DNA from: Capniomyces stellatus | Lineage: Eukaryota; Kickxellomycota; Harpellomycetes; Harpellales; Legeriomycetaceae | Length of the DNA stretch: 64,000 nucleotides | Reading direction: 5' to 3' | NCBI GenBank assembly: GCA_001661515.1 | Contig: LUVW01000023.1 | Span: forward strand, 124,001-188,000 | Part shown: piece after piece, positions 10,346 through 21,034 of the stretch | How the letters are laid out: every line of letters starts with the position of its first letter | How positions within the stretch are numbered: the stretch's first letter is position 1 | Notes under the pieces: model-generated | Told to the model about the DNA's origin: nothing | Seen by the model: only the letters and a program-made list of their open reading frames with translations | Databases searched by the model: none | Translations under genes and position numbers: made by a program

Positions 10346-12151
10346 TTTTATCGCTAATTATGCTTTAGAGTAAACTGTGATGATGAATAAATAAGGCGGC
10401 GTTTCTTTAATAGTGTAGAAGAAATCAAGGTATATTGGACCATGCATGATTTCATTGCTAGACTCGGTAAACTTGAACATAATAGTATAAAGCTGGTGAA
10501 TAGGAAAAGTAGTGGAATCAAATTTTATCAAGTTGCACTGCAAAAATGATTTATGAAAGACAGAATTAAAGTGTGTAAGCTTTGTTTGTGACGGGGTTTT
10601 CTTTCAAGTGGAAAAAATTTATTTTTTTCTTCGGTAACTGCGGAAACTGTTTGTGATTGGATATATAATATCAACCAAGGTGAAGGGCAATTTAGATTTT
10701 GCTTTTTTTTATGATTGATTACAATTTAGATTTGTGTTTAAATTGCCACAATAAAAAGATTTGTTTAGTTGTTTGAATTATAGGTAATTAGAAAGTCAAG
10801 GAATTTTAAAAGTGAAAGATAAAAAAGGAAAAAGTGGTTGAAACTCGAAACTCGAAACTCGAAAAACTCGTGTTTCATTTTTTTTTCCACTTTCCAATTA
10901 TAGCATAGCAGCAAAAAAAAAAGCTCTTTGTCTGGTGAAACTTTACAAAGCAAAATTTTATAAAAGTAATAAACGCTAGCGTGATGGAAAAGTATACTTG
11001 TGATTTGAGTTGAATTGGGTTGTAATTATAAATTTAGTAGTAAATGCAAACTACAAATTGGAATTCAAGTGCTGGATTATTAGCAAATTGTGGTAAATGC
11101 ACAGTTTCTCCTGAAAACATGAACAGCCAAACTCGTCTAGCATTGCAATTAAAGCAGGCTCAATAAAACAATTGATGAGGAGGAAGGCGAGGTATCAGTG
11201 ATGTAGAGCAAAGACCATTGTGGTATGACAATTGGACAGCTCACTTATTGCCAGAAACTAGCGCCATTGGAGAGGTGTGCTAGTCAAGTGATAGATAGCA
11301 GTTGATTTTATTTTTATTTAGTGACTGGGATTTGGTAGTTTAGTTATTGATTGAATTGTGTTATTGGTTTATAAATGTGGACTAGTGGGTTTATTGAAAA
11401 GCTAAATTAATGATTGTTTGTTTTGGTAAAAGCTAAATTTCAATAATAACAATATCTTGTTAATGGTGTATTAATTTGTCACTTTTTGTAAAGCAGAGTG
11501 GGCCAATTCAAACCAATATTTATTATATAAACAGTAATATTGATACAAAAAAGAATGGAGGTTCTAATTGAACAAGGGTAAGGTATTTTTTAGTTTGACC
11601 AAAAAGCACAAACCAAGTAGGAGGGTGGGTAAAGTTTGAAAACTAAAGGCATGATCAAGATGAAGTTTGGAGCTGTATTAAAAATTGAAACAAATCAAAC
11701 ATAGAATAAGAGCAGCAAAATCAACAATTTGAAATCAGGATGTGGTTTGAATGAATGAAGTCAGTTTATTATTAATGTTATTTTTGGCCCTGAGGGTCGA
11801 AAAGTAGGATGATGATAAGGAGAGGGGGGGATAAAACTTCTAGATTTAGTTTTCCCTTTTTTTTACAAAGGTATTAGTTAGGTTTTCAGCTGATAAAATT
11901 CAAAACGTAATGAGTGGAATAAAAAATAAGGAAACATTGGTTGTGGATTGTTATAGTTTCGTTTTGTTGGCCTTGAAAGTTCGATTGAGCAGAAAAAAAA
12001 AGTTGGTATTAAAAAAAACACATTCGTTTCATGAAAATAAATTTACTTTCAAACATTGAAAAGAAAAAAAAGCACCATAAAAAAAGCAATATAGTTTAGA
12101 TAAGAGATGACCCTCTCCAGTCGTGTAATTTGATCAATGCTTTTTTTAAAT

Positions 12152-12227
12152 TGAGGTTGATTTTGGTTAGAGGTTGATTTTGGTTTGATTTTGATTTTGG
12201 TTTGATTTTGATTTTGGGTTTGATTTT
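12152..12227. repeat. TTTGATTTTGG minisatellite
   Basis: About seven imperfect copies of an 11-12 bp unit (TTTGATTTTGG / TTGATTTTGGTT) in tandem within the non-coding spacer. Confidence 0.75.
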
Positions 12228-13311
12228 TTTAATGTGCAATGTGTATTTGGTAATACCCAAGTTGGCTTGAATAAAATCACAAAACCTCTAAATTTTTGTT
12301 AGTTAGTAATAGGATAAAAAAAGAATTAATGAGCAGACATTGTTTGTTTTAGCTGAAAAAATGATTGGTGAGTAAGCCAAATCAAATTAGCAGCAATAGA
12401 AATTTTTTTGAACCTTTTAGGATTTAATTTACGATCATTATATTTTTAAATACTGATTCAGTTTTTGTTTTAGTCGCCATTATTTTAAAATGAAATATAA
12501 ATATAAATATAAATATGGTTTCTAGTTGACTTTATTTGTGAGGGCTAATAAAGACAAGCGGTAGAAAAGCTATTATTAATGTGGACTAAATGGAAATAAA
12601 AATAGTTGAGAATTAGACGATTTGTATCAACTTAAAAACAAAGTTGGTAAAGGCAGTTAAAGTATGGCTATAAAATATCAGGATTAAAAAAAAAAGGAGA
12701 TATAAATATGGTGCAGCGAATTGCAGCACGTTTTATTTTCTGCTATAGGATGGTTCAATGTTTTTTTTCTTTCTCTTTTAAAAAATTGGGATTAATAATG
12801 CAGTATACTAAGAAATAATAGAGAGAGGGGATGTTGGAAGAAGAAAAAAAAAGCATCTTACTAGTATAAAGTTGAAACGTGCGAGGAAAAAAAATCAAAC
12901 ATATTTAGTTTTTTAGCTTTTACTTATTTAAATTCAATTTATTTTTAATTTAGATAATTTAGATAGTTTTTTTAATTAGTTTGTAACGCACCAAAATTCA
13001 ATAGTTGAAAAAAAAGATGCACGAATCAACTAAAAGAAAAAAGTGAAAGAATAAAAAAATATATATGTTGGAAAGCAGAAAACACATAAACAAGTTTGTT
13101 GCTGGGCAATCCGAGCTGAATATAAAACAATGTACTTTAAGGAATAGAAAGGAGAAAAGTAAAAGAGAAAAAAAAAGTAGGAAATTATAAATAGTTGTAG
13201 AAAGGTAGAGACAAACGAGACTCGGGGTACTCTTTTATTATTACTGACTTGATACTTTTAATATATGCTTTAAACAATTAACAAGCTTGATAGCAGATAA
13301 TACTAGCTCAG

Positions 13312-13325
13312 TATATATATATATT
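13312..13325 (+). promoter_or_regulatory. TATATATATATATA tract upstream of CNT paralog 3
   Basis: An uninterrupted TA run 60 nt before the ATG at 13385. It could act as a TATA element, but in such AT-rich DNA this is only suggestive. Confidence 0.25.
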
Positions 13326-13384
13326 CTTGGAAATATATACTTTTATCATTGATAACTATACTACTTTAATAATATAACGATAAT

Positions 13385-15055
13385 ATGGATTTGATGGGAG
13401 ATGGCCACGGCCATGGAGAGAATGAGAAGGTTACAATGGACAACAACAATGGGCTGCATGAGGAAGAGGAGGAGAAGCAATCAAGAATGTCAAAGCTTTA
13501 TAGTGACTATAGAGTATTCTTTCTCGGAATAATCTGGGCGTTGTACACAGCGTTTTTCATTGCGGGACTAGTGATGAAGAAGAAGACGGATTTGACTGAT
13601 ATGTTGCCATTTATTCTGCTGTACGTATTCATAACATTGAAGATGTTGGCGAGCTTTGTTTCGTTTGACCCAATAGGCAATGCTATTGGAGCAGTCTGGA
13701 CAGCGTGTATTGTGAACCCATTGAACATGGTTTCTGAGAGGATCAGAAAGATGGCGTACTATGGATTGGTTGTGTTGGCGTTTGTGCTGATTGCAGCGAT
13801 TTTGCCAGATACACAGTACGGAACCAGAGTGTTTAGACTACAGTCACTCGGAGGAATTGCGATTATCATCCTGTGTTTGACGATTACATCAAACAACCGC
13901 AAGTTGATTATGTGGAACACCGTGGTTGCTGGACAACTTTTGCAGCTGATTCTGGGATTGTTTGTGCTTAAAACCATTGCAGGACAGTCGTTGTTCCAGT
14001 GGTTGTCAAAGGCAGCAAGTGGATTCTTGGATTTCTCGCATGAGGGAGCCAAATTCTTGTTTGGACCAAACGTGTATGAAAACGGAAACTTTGCCTTGTA
14101 TGTGTTCCCAGCAATCATCTTCTTTGTCTCGTTCATCCAGATGGTCTACTACCTGGGCGGTATGCAGTGGCTGGTTGGAAAGCTGTCGTGGTTCTTCACC
14201 AAGCTTATGAACACATCAGGTGCCGAATCGGTTGTCGCCTCAGCCAGTCCTTTCGTTGGCCAGGGAGAATCTGCTGTTTTGGTTGCTGAGTATGTTGGGT
14301 ACATGACCAAGTCCGAAATCCACACTATCTTGACATCTGGTTTCTCTACTATTTCCGGTTCTGTGCTTTCTGGATACCAGTCAATGGGAGTTGATCTTAC
14401 CTACCTCATCACCTCATGCATCATGTCTATTCCTTGCTCACTCGCGCTCTCCAAAATCAGATACCCTGAAGACGGCGAGCCATTAACCAGAGGAAGAGTT
14501 GTTGTGCCAAAGACCGAAAAGAAAGACGCCAATTTGCTCCACGCTGCCGGTAACGGTGCTGCTCTCGGAATGACTCTTGTTCTGCTTATCTCTGCCTCAT
14601 TGGTTGCTATTGTGTCGCTGCTTGCATTCGCCAACTACGTTCTTACCTGGTTTGGTCTGTTTGTTGGAATCGAAGGTCTGACTCTCAACTTGATTCTTGG
14701 ATATGTCCTGTTCCCATTCGCCTGGCTTCTTGGTGTCCCAACAAAGGACGCTTTGGCTGTGTCAAAACTTTTAGCCACCAAACTCGTTGCCAACGAATTT
14801 GTTGCCTACCTGGACCTTTTCTCCACTCTTTCAGGAGATAGTGTCTTCAGCACCCTCGTCCCCCGTTCCCAAATCATTGTCCAGTTTGCCCTCTGTGGCT
14901 TTGCCAACATTGCTTCCGTTGGTATCCAGATTGGTGCTATTGGTGCCATCGCACCTAGCAGAAAAGCTGACGTAGCCCAGTTGGCCGTGTCTGCTATGTT
15001 TACTGGTGCTATTGCCACCTGTCTATCTGCTGCCATTGCTGGTCTTTTACTTTAA
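13385..15055 (+). CDS. Concentrative nucleoside transporter (CNT family), paralog 3
   Basis: Single-exon 556-residue CNT transporter. The acidic, His/Glu-rich N-terminus (about residues 1-35) is followed by the membrane core. All expected substrate-site motifs are present: FVGQGES (Q293-G294-E295) in the first re-entrant loop, ATKLVANEFVAY (N470-E471) and FANIAS (F506, N508, S511). It therefore looks like the canonical nucleoside importer of the three. The central block GEPLTRGRVVVPKTEKKDA is nearly identical to paralog 2, so these two are the closer pair. Codon use is C-ending-rich in the second half, which in fungi often goes with high expression. It lies on the opposite strand to the other two CNTs, behind an unusually long upstream region. 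Confidence 0.94.
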   Translation: MDLMGDGHGHGENEKVTMDNNNGLHEEEEEKQSRMSKLYSDYRVFFLGIIWALYTAFFIAGLVMKKKTDLTDMLPFILLYVFITLKMLASFVSFDPIGNAIGAVWTACIVNPLNMVSERIRKMAYYGLVVLAFVLIAAILPDTQYGTRVFRLQSLGGIAIIILCLTITSNNRKLIMWNTVVAGQLLQLILGLFVLKTIAGQSLFQWLSKAASGFLDFSHEGAKFLFGPNVYENGNFALYVFPAIIFFVSFIQMVYYLGGMQWLVGKLSWFFTKLMNTSGAESVVASASPFVGQGESAVLVAEYVGYMTKSEIHTILTSGFSTISGSVLSGYQSMGVDLTYLITSCIMSIPCSLALSKIRYPEDGEPLTRGRVVVPKTEKKDANLLHAAGNGAALGMTLVLLISASLVAIVSLLAFANYVLTWFGLFVGIEGLTLNLILGYVLFPFAWLLGVPTKDALAVSKLLATKLVANEFVAYLDLFSTLSGDSVFSTLVPRSQIIVQFALCGFANIASVGIQIGAIGAIAPSRKADVAQLAVSAMFTGAIATCLSAAIAGLLL

Positions 15056-15625
15056 TTTCTATTGCTTTTAACTCGGTAACTATTTAATTGTTTTAGATTT
15101 TGATTTATTTCCCTCATCTTTCTTTAATTTCAACCTATTTTTAAATCATTCTCTTTTTGTCTCCCCCCTCCCCCCCCCCCCCCCCCNNNNNNNNNNNNCC
15201 CCCCCCCCCCCCTACTTTATCTCGTGTTTTTTTTTATTTAACGCCAAAATAACATTGTTTTGTTTCACTTGTTTTATTTAAATCTGGTTGTTATTTTGTT
15301 TTATTCTCATTGTTGTTTTCTTTTATATACATTTGCCCGGACTTCTTTGTCATCCATCGCAAAAACAATTAAAAAGTAAAATAAATTAAATTGCCCACTA
15401 TATTCTAAATCTGAAAATGAATCAGAAGGTCGTAAACATTAAGGGGGGAGAAGGAAGAACTGTTTGGATTTATTGATTACTAATGTAAAAAAAATGTTGT
15501 GTCGCTGGTTATTTGTTCTTTTCTTCCACTTTCCATTTTCCTTTTCTATTTTGTTTGCTGTTTTTGTTTTGTCTGCTATTTTTGTTTTGTTTGCTGCTTT
15601 TGTTTTGATTTGATCAAGAAAGTTC
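15056..15625. other. Spacer between convergent CNT paralog 3 and mitochondrial carrier
   Basis: 3' flanks of two converging genes. It contains a poly-C tract interrupted by an assembly gap (separate entry) and a TTTTGTTTTGTTTGCTG-type repeat at about 15540-15612 just past the carrier stop. No gene is seen. Confidence 0.6.
15162..15212. other. Poly-C homopolymer with 12-N assembly gap
   Basis: C-runs on both sides of twelve Ns at 15187-15198. The gap is evidently an unresolved homopolymer. The real number of C (G on the other strand) is unknown. Confidence 0.95.
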
Positions 15626-17270
15626 CTATTTCGAGAAGAATTCCTTTCCAATTTCATACGACGAAATCATGATTGCACAGGCTGGTGCTATTTTCATCAG
15701 ACGAGGCGACAAACCAGCAAATAAACCACTGTACCCTTCAACACAAACAATGCGCTTCATAGTAGGCAATAGTCTGGTTTCTTGTTTAGAAAGTGTACTA
15801 GATGCTACAATATGATTCAACCACACCAAAAAGTAGACGAATATTAGTTTGTTATAACAATAACAATAGTAATAGTAATAGTAATAGTAATAATAGTTAC
15901 CGTTAGAGTTTTCTATTTGGTAAACTGTCTTTGCCACATCAAAAGGATTGGTTACAATTGCTGCAAGGGTTCCTGAAATCGCTCCTGAACAAAACGAAAG
16001 CGTAAAGTTGTCGCGAGCAGTCAGACTTGCCAAATGTGTTGCCGATTTACGGGCACTTAAGACCGTCGTCAGTTTGTTTTTGACTTTTTCATAGCTAAAC
16101 CAGTAAATAGAAGAAAACGGAACGTCTCTCATCAACGTTGGCGTCAGACCTCTCCACAAGCTTCTTATGCCGTTGGTCTTTGTTGATGCTACCACCTGAC
16201 TCAAAACATCTAAACGCCACATTTTCATTTATTACATTATTTTTGGCATGTTTACTTGGCTGCTTGATACATATTTATATATATATATATACTGGGGTAG
16301 TTGAACTTACTTGTAAGATTTTGCGATGCCGAGGACTGCATTCTGGTTCTCATCAGCTCTAATGGACTAATAAGTGTTGCGGATGCAGCTATTTTCATAC
16401 ACACAAATCAGTTGTTGAATCAGAAAAAAAAAAAAAGAAAAAAGTCAACTGATTGATTGATCGATTGATTGATTGGTTGGTTAGCGTATACTTGACTTAC
16501 TTCTAGCCAAACATCCTGCTATTAATGAGAAGTATGGGTCTATAAAGGCATAGCCTGGATTCGCCTTGGACTTTTCACTAAACCAAGTCCTCAAAGTATC
16601 ATATCCTACAAAATATACCACCGTCGATGGCAACGCCGCAACCAGGGTTAAACTCAGCCCACGCCACAACTGCGTCACGCCCTCTGTTTTAGATATTGTT
16701 TTGAATCCATCGAATGTTCCGTAAATCTTTGCTTGTTGCACCACCCGTTCAGAAACTCCATGTATGCCACCAGCTTTTACTGGTTGCTTTTCTCCAATTA
16801 TTTCTATTATATTTGTACTATTTTTATTAAACCCTTCAACCATTCTTGCGTTCACCGTTCCCCACTTCCAATTCGAAAAACTCTTGCTTTGTATCTTTTT
16901 TATAAATTCCTTTCTCTTACTAATGGGTGATATTTTCACTCCACAGAAACAATCTTTGCCTCCCGACATCTCACACATTCTGAGGTACAGACGCTTTACA
17001 TTCTTCGTTATCTCCACGTTCTTCTCTTTACTATTGGCCGAACTGCTCCCCATCGTTTGTGATTGCAGCCGTGTTTTTACAACGTCAAACGGTGTCACTA
17101 CAATCCAGCACATTGCATTTTTAGTCTTTCTATCAACTGTACTCTATCTTCATATTACCCTCCACCACTTTGCTATTTTACTTACTCAGTAATACTGTCG
17201 TTGATCCACCTAGAACCGCTGATATTATCTTCCCGTGTATCGGAACTGCTTGTACCTCACTTGCACTCAT
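15626..17270 (-). CDS. Mitochondrial carrier, MTM1/SLC25A39-SLC25A40 type
   Basis: Inner-membrane carrier. The family is tied to mitochondrial glutathione import, manganese-SOD2 maturation and iron homeostasis. Five exons: 17270-17186, 17097-16501, 16388-16311, 16209-15901 and 15804-15626; the joined frame is 415 residues with all phases consistent. Three carrier signatures are visible: TPFDVVKTRLQSQ, SPLELMRTRMQS and NPFDVAK. RTASATLISPLELMRTRMQS matches the SLC25A39/40/MTM1 subgroup rather than other carriers. The long loop after helix 1 holds C70, C78 and C80, like the Cys-bearing matrix loop through which human SLC25A39 stability is regulated. The last intron contains a (TAATAG)n microsatellite. 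The start is ATG 17270 (MSASEVQAVPIHGK). Confidence 0.88.
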
Positions 17271-20200
17271 TTTTTCTTTTCTATTTTATCTTCTTTTTTT
17301 TATCTCTTGTCGATCTTGATTTTGTACTATATATTGCCCTTGTTTCTTTCTTTCTCCCTTAATTTTGTTGCCAATTCTGTCTAAATTATCACCAAGCTCT
17401 CTATTCCTCTGACTCTCTTTTTCTTACCAAAAACACTATTTCTTTGCCCAAAATCTACTATATCGCCTTTTATTTATCAATTTATTTCTACCTTTAAACA
17501 AAGTGTCTAAATGATAAAAAGTCTAAATTAGATTATCAAGTTTACTAGTACGTTTTTAACAAAACTAAGAGTCGAGCGTTCTTTTTTTTATTATTACTTT
17601 CTTGGACCTTTTAACTTGGTATATCTGCTACAATATATCTATTAAAGCCAAGTTGGCAACCTTCCAAAATAATTATCTTTTATTTCTCTTGAACTTTCTT
17701 TGAGTCTTTATATCTTTTGAGTCTATATCTTTTGCTTTTTTTATTTTATTTTTTCTCTTCCATTCCCTGTGTTAATTGATAACTTTTTTATATTGACCCA
17801 TTAAATTTTGCTTATTTTGCCAATATAATTGATTTTCTTCCACCTTTTTTTTTTTTCTTTCTTTTTTGTGTTTTATCGATTACTAATTATCATACTAAAC
17901 TCAAATCAATCTGTCGAAGAATCACGTCCAATTTTTTTACTGCAAATCAAGCTAGTAAAAAAATTAAAGCAACCCAAAAAAATCAATTCAAATCTCACAA
18001 GCTTTTCTCATTTTGCTTTGTTTTATTTTATCTTTGCTAAATTGCTATAGTTTGAAAGAAATGCATTTGTAGTAATTCCTTTTTTTTATATCCAGAAGCC
18101 TTCCTGCTTTTTACTTCCAAATATTTGCCCACACTTGCTTCAAATGCCATGCATCACACAAGTTTCCTGTATATTGACAAGCTTTATCACCTAGTTCCTG
18201 ATACTCTCGCTTATGTACGTCTTATCACAGTTACGCCTGTCTGCCTGAATTTCTATAATAGTTGCCTTTTATTTATTTATTAGAACCATCAAAGTAACAT
18301 ACTTACGTCGCCTCAATAGGTTTTTTTCTTCTTCACTCGACACATTATGCCAACAGAGAGGGGTGTGGTTAAAAAAAAAAAAGGTTAAGGGTGAAGGGTG
18401 CTTGATGTTTAATTATTCCGGATTGGGCAAGTAATGTTAAAACCTGATTGTTTTGGCTTGCAGTGGATCCTTCAAAGTTTAAGCGATTAATATTGCAACA
18501 ATATTTACTTTATTACAAGGGCTGCTAATGCTGAGCTGCGGAAAAGTGGAAAAGTTTGTCAGTTTGTGTTTTGTTTAGATATACAGCGTTATATAATTCA
18601 AAAGTAAACTGCACCAGCAGCCCAATCAAGACACACTTTAATGATTCCTAACCTTTCCTAGATTTCCCAAACATTACGTAATTCTAATCTGATAAGAAAA
18701 ATCCAAACAGTTTTATTATTATTATTGTGTGTTCTTTTATTCTTAACTTCAACAATCCAACAAATGCTCAGTAATTGGGCAAAAAAGGTGTGATTTTCAG
18801 TGTGTTTTAGAACTGTAGCTCAATTAAGAAAAAGGATGCTCGTTATCAGATAAGAAAAAAAGTCTAGAATTCACAATGTTTCCCAAAAGAGAAAATGTAC
18901 ACACGTATTCAGTTTGATTACAAATCTAGAAATGTAAGGTATGGTTCGTTTATGATCTGAAACAATTGGGTTTGTCGCCTTTAACAAAATTGACAATTGT
19001 TAGCACACAGTGATTAGCTGTGGTGAGGGAATGGGATGTTTGGTGAGGAAAATTAAGGAGTAATAATGTGGTTTAATCTGATAAGAGAGGGAGTTTGTCA
19101 AATTTTAGTTGAATGATACAGTTTTGGTGCCAAATTAGGATAAACTATGAATGAGCTGATCAGCAAGTTTTCGGGGTTGTCCAATTATATGTATTTTGAA
19201 TATTCTTTTGGTTTAGTTAAATACATGTCATGTCTGATTTCGAGTATTGAATATTTTTTTTTTCAATCACACAGTTTTATTTATGGGGGGAGGGAGGGGT
19301 GTGTAGATGTGTTTTTGGAAATTCGCAATATGCATCAATTATTGAAATTGAAAAAAAAGCATCAAAAGTATACAAAAAGAAGAAAACAGCAAGAAGAAGA
19401 ACGAAGAAAGAAAGAGAAAGAAGAAATATGAAAGAGTATAATGCTGTAAAAGTTATTGGTATTTACCAAGGCTATAAATCGTAATTGAGCTGGTACAATG
19501 TGTACATGTTTAGAGTAATTCTTCATTACTTAGTTTCTTTTGCCCCGCACAAACGAAAAAGTAAAAGTAAAAAAGTAAAAGTAAAAAAGGCTAAAGTAAA
19601 AAAGCAAAAGAATAAAACCTCAAAATCTTGTTGATAGGTTGGTTAGGAAGTTTATTGGAGTTTTTTTTTCTCTGCGTTTTTTATTTGATATTTTGTTGGT
19701 GTCACTCTAGTCAAGGTAAAACCAATGATCTATATATATATTGGATCAATCTTAAGAGTAGTCAGAGTGTCAGGATTTGTGTATTGTATGTATTTTTTTT
19801 TGGAATGGGGGTGGGGGGGGGATTAGAGAGATGTAAGGGTTTGTCAATTTCGTTTCCAAGATTCTAGATTCAATCTAGATTGGAAAATAAATGATCGAGT
19901 CAATGGCACGTAATATAATATGTACAGAATAAAGTTGGGGTGGAAGGTGATGGATAGGGGGAGGGGGGGGGGAATTTGAAACCTCGGCAACATAATATAA
20001 TAATGTAATTGTAATATGAGCAAGTGTATGGTTAACAGGTTGTTGGGTTGTTTTAAGTTTAAGCTAATCAACCTTTAAAACAAGGGATTGAAAGTAAAAA
20101 AAGAAAGCAGATATTATTTGCCAAAGAGGAAAAACAAACTTTAAAGTGGTGCAGTGAATAAGGGAGAATGGAAAGGAATCAATTTGTTTCCATTTTCATT

Positions 20201-21034
20201 TCTGTAGACACAACATAAAGTGGGATGTATTGGCGAGTAAAAAAAAAAGAAGGGAAAACTTGCAAAAAAAGCAAAAAAAGCAAAAAAAGTAAAATAAATG
20301 AATTGAAGCATAAATAAAGCAGCAATATATATATATTTTTGCATAAAAACAAGTAGGTTAAAGAACGAGCAAAGGAAAAGAAGAGAAAAAGGTAGGCTAA
20401 AAATGGATTTAGAAAGAGGCGAGATTGGGTTTGTGAAGGTGAGAAAAGTAAAAATAGGTTCGGAATGAATGCATGTATTTTCTAATTGTGTTTAGTTGAT
20501 GGTAAATATTTATTTGAGTGTTTGTAGAGATTTGTAATAGATGAAAAAATAAAATAAAAAAATAAAAAGGGAACAGGAAAACAAACAAAAATCGGTATTA
20601 TTATATTGGTATTTTATTTATTGTTGAAATTAAAAAATTGTACTACTTTGATGGGTGGTAGGGGACTAAATTAAAATATTTAAAGTTTAGAATATATAAT
20701 TTTCTCACATCAACTCTAGTTAAAAAAAAATTAAAAAGCTTTATATTTCAAAAGTTGATATAGTTAATATCTTGGAGGTTGTAAGTAGTCAATTATTATT
20801 TTGAAAAAAGTAGAAAGTAAAAAAAAGAAAAGTAAGAAGTAACTGTATAGTTTAAAAGAGAGTTGTATTTGATTAATATATTAAAAAAAAGAGGATTGAG
20901 GTGATTGAATTCAAAAGTATAACGTAAAGTCAAACGAGCCAAGAGAAACCAACAACTGATATCGAATTCGGGGAAAAAGAAAGTAAAAGAGAGTAAGAAG
21001 ATATAAAAGAGTAAAAGAGTAAAAAAGAAACAAA
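17271..21034. other. Long AT-rich intergenic region (divergent promoters)
   Basis: 3.8 kb between two divergently transcribed genes (carrier, CBS protein). It is full of T- and A-rich runs, AAAAGTAAAAGT repeats (about 19555-19590) and short G-runs at 19806-19822 and 19958-19972. Only short low-complexity ORFs occur. No RNA gene or conserved coding segment was recognised. Confidence 0.5.

Larger units (their letters stand above)
10346..13384. other. Long AT-rich intergenic region with simple repeats, 5' of CNT paralog 3
   Basis: About 3 kb without a supportable gene. It contains a CGAAACT-type repeat (about 10839-10870), a TTTGATTTTGG minisatellite (about 12152-12227), an (ATAAAT)n run (about 12490-12516) and many A/T homopolymers. 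This is the whole upstream region of CNT paralog 3, so cis-regulatory sites may be here, but none can be named. Confidence 0.55.
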
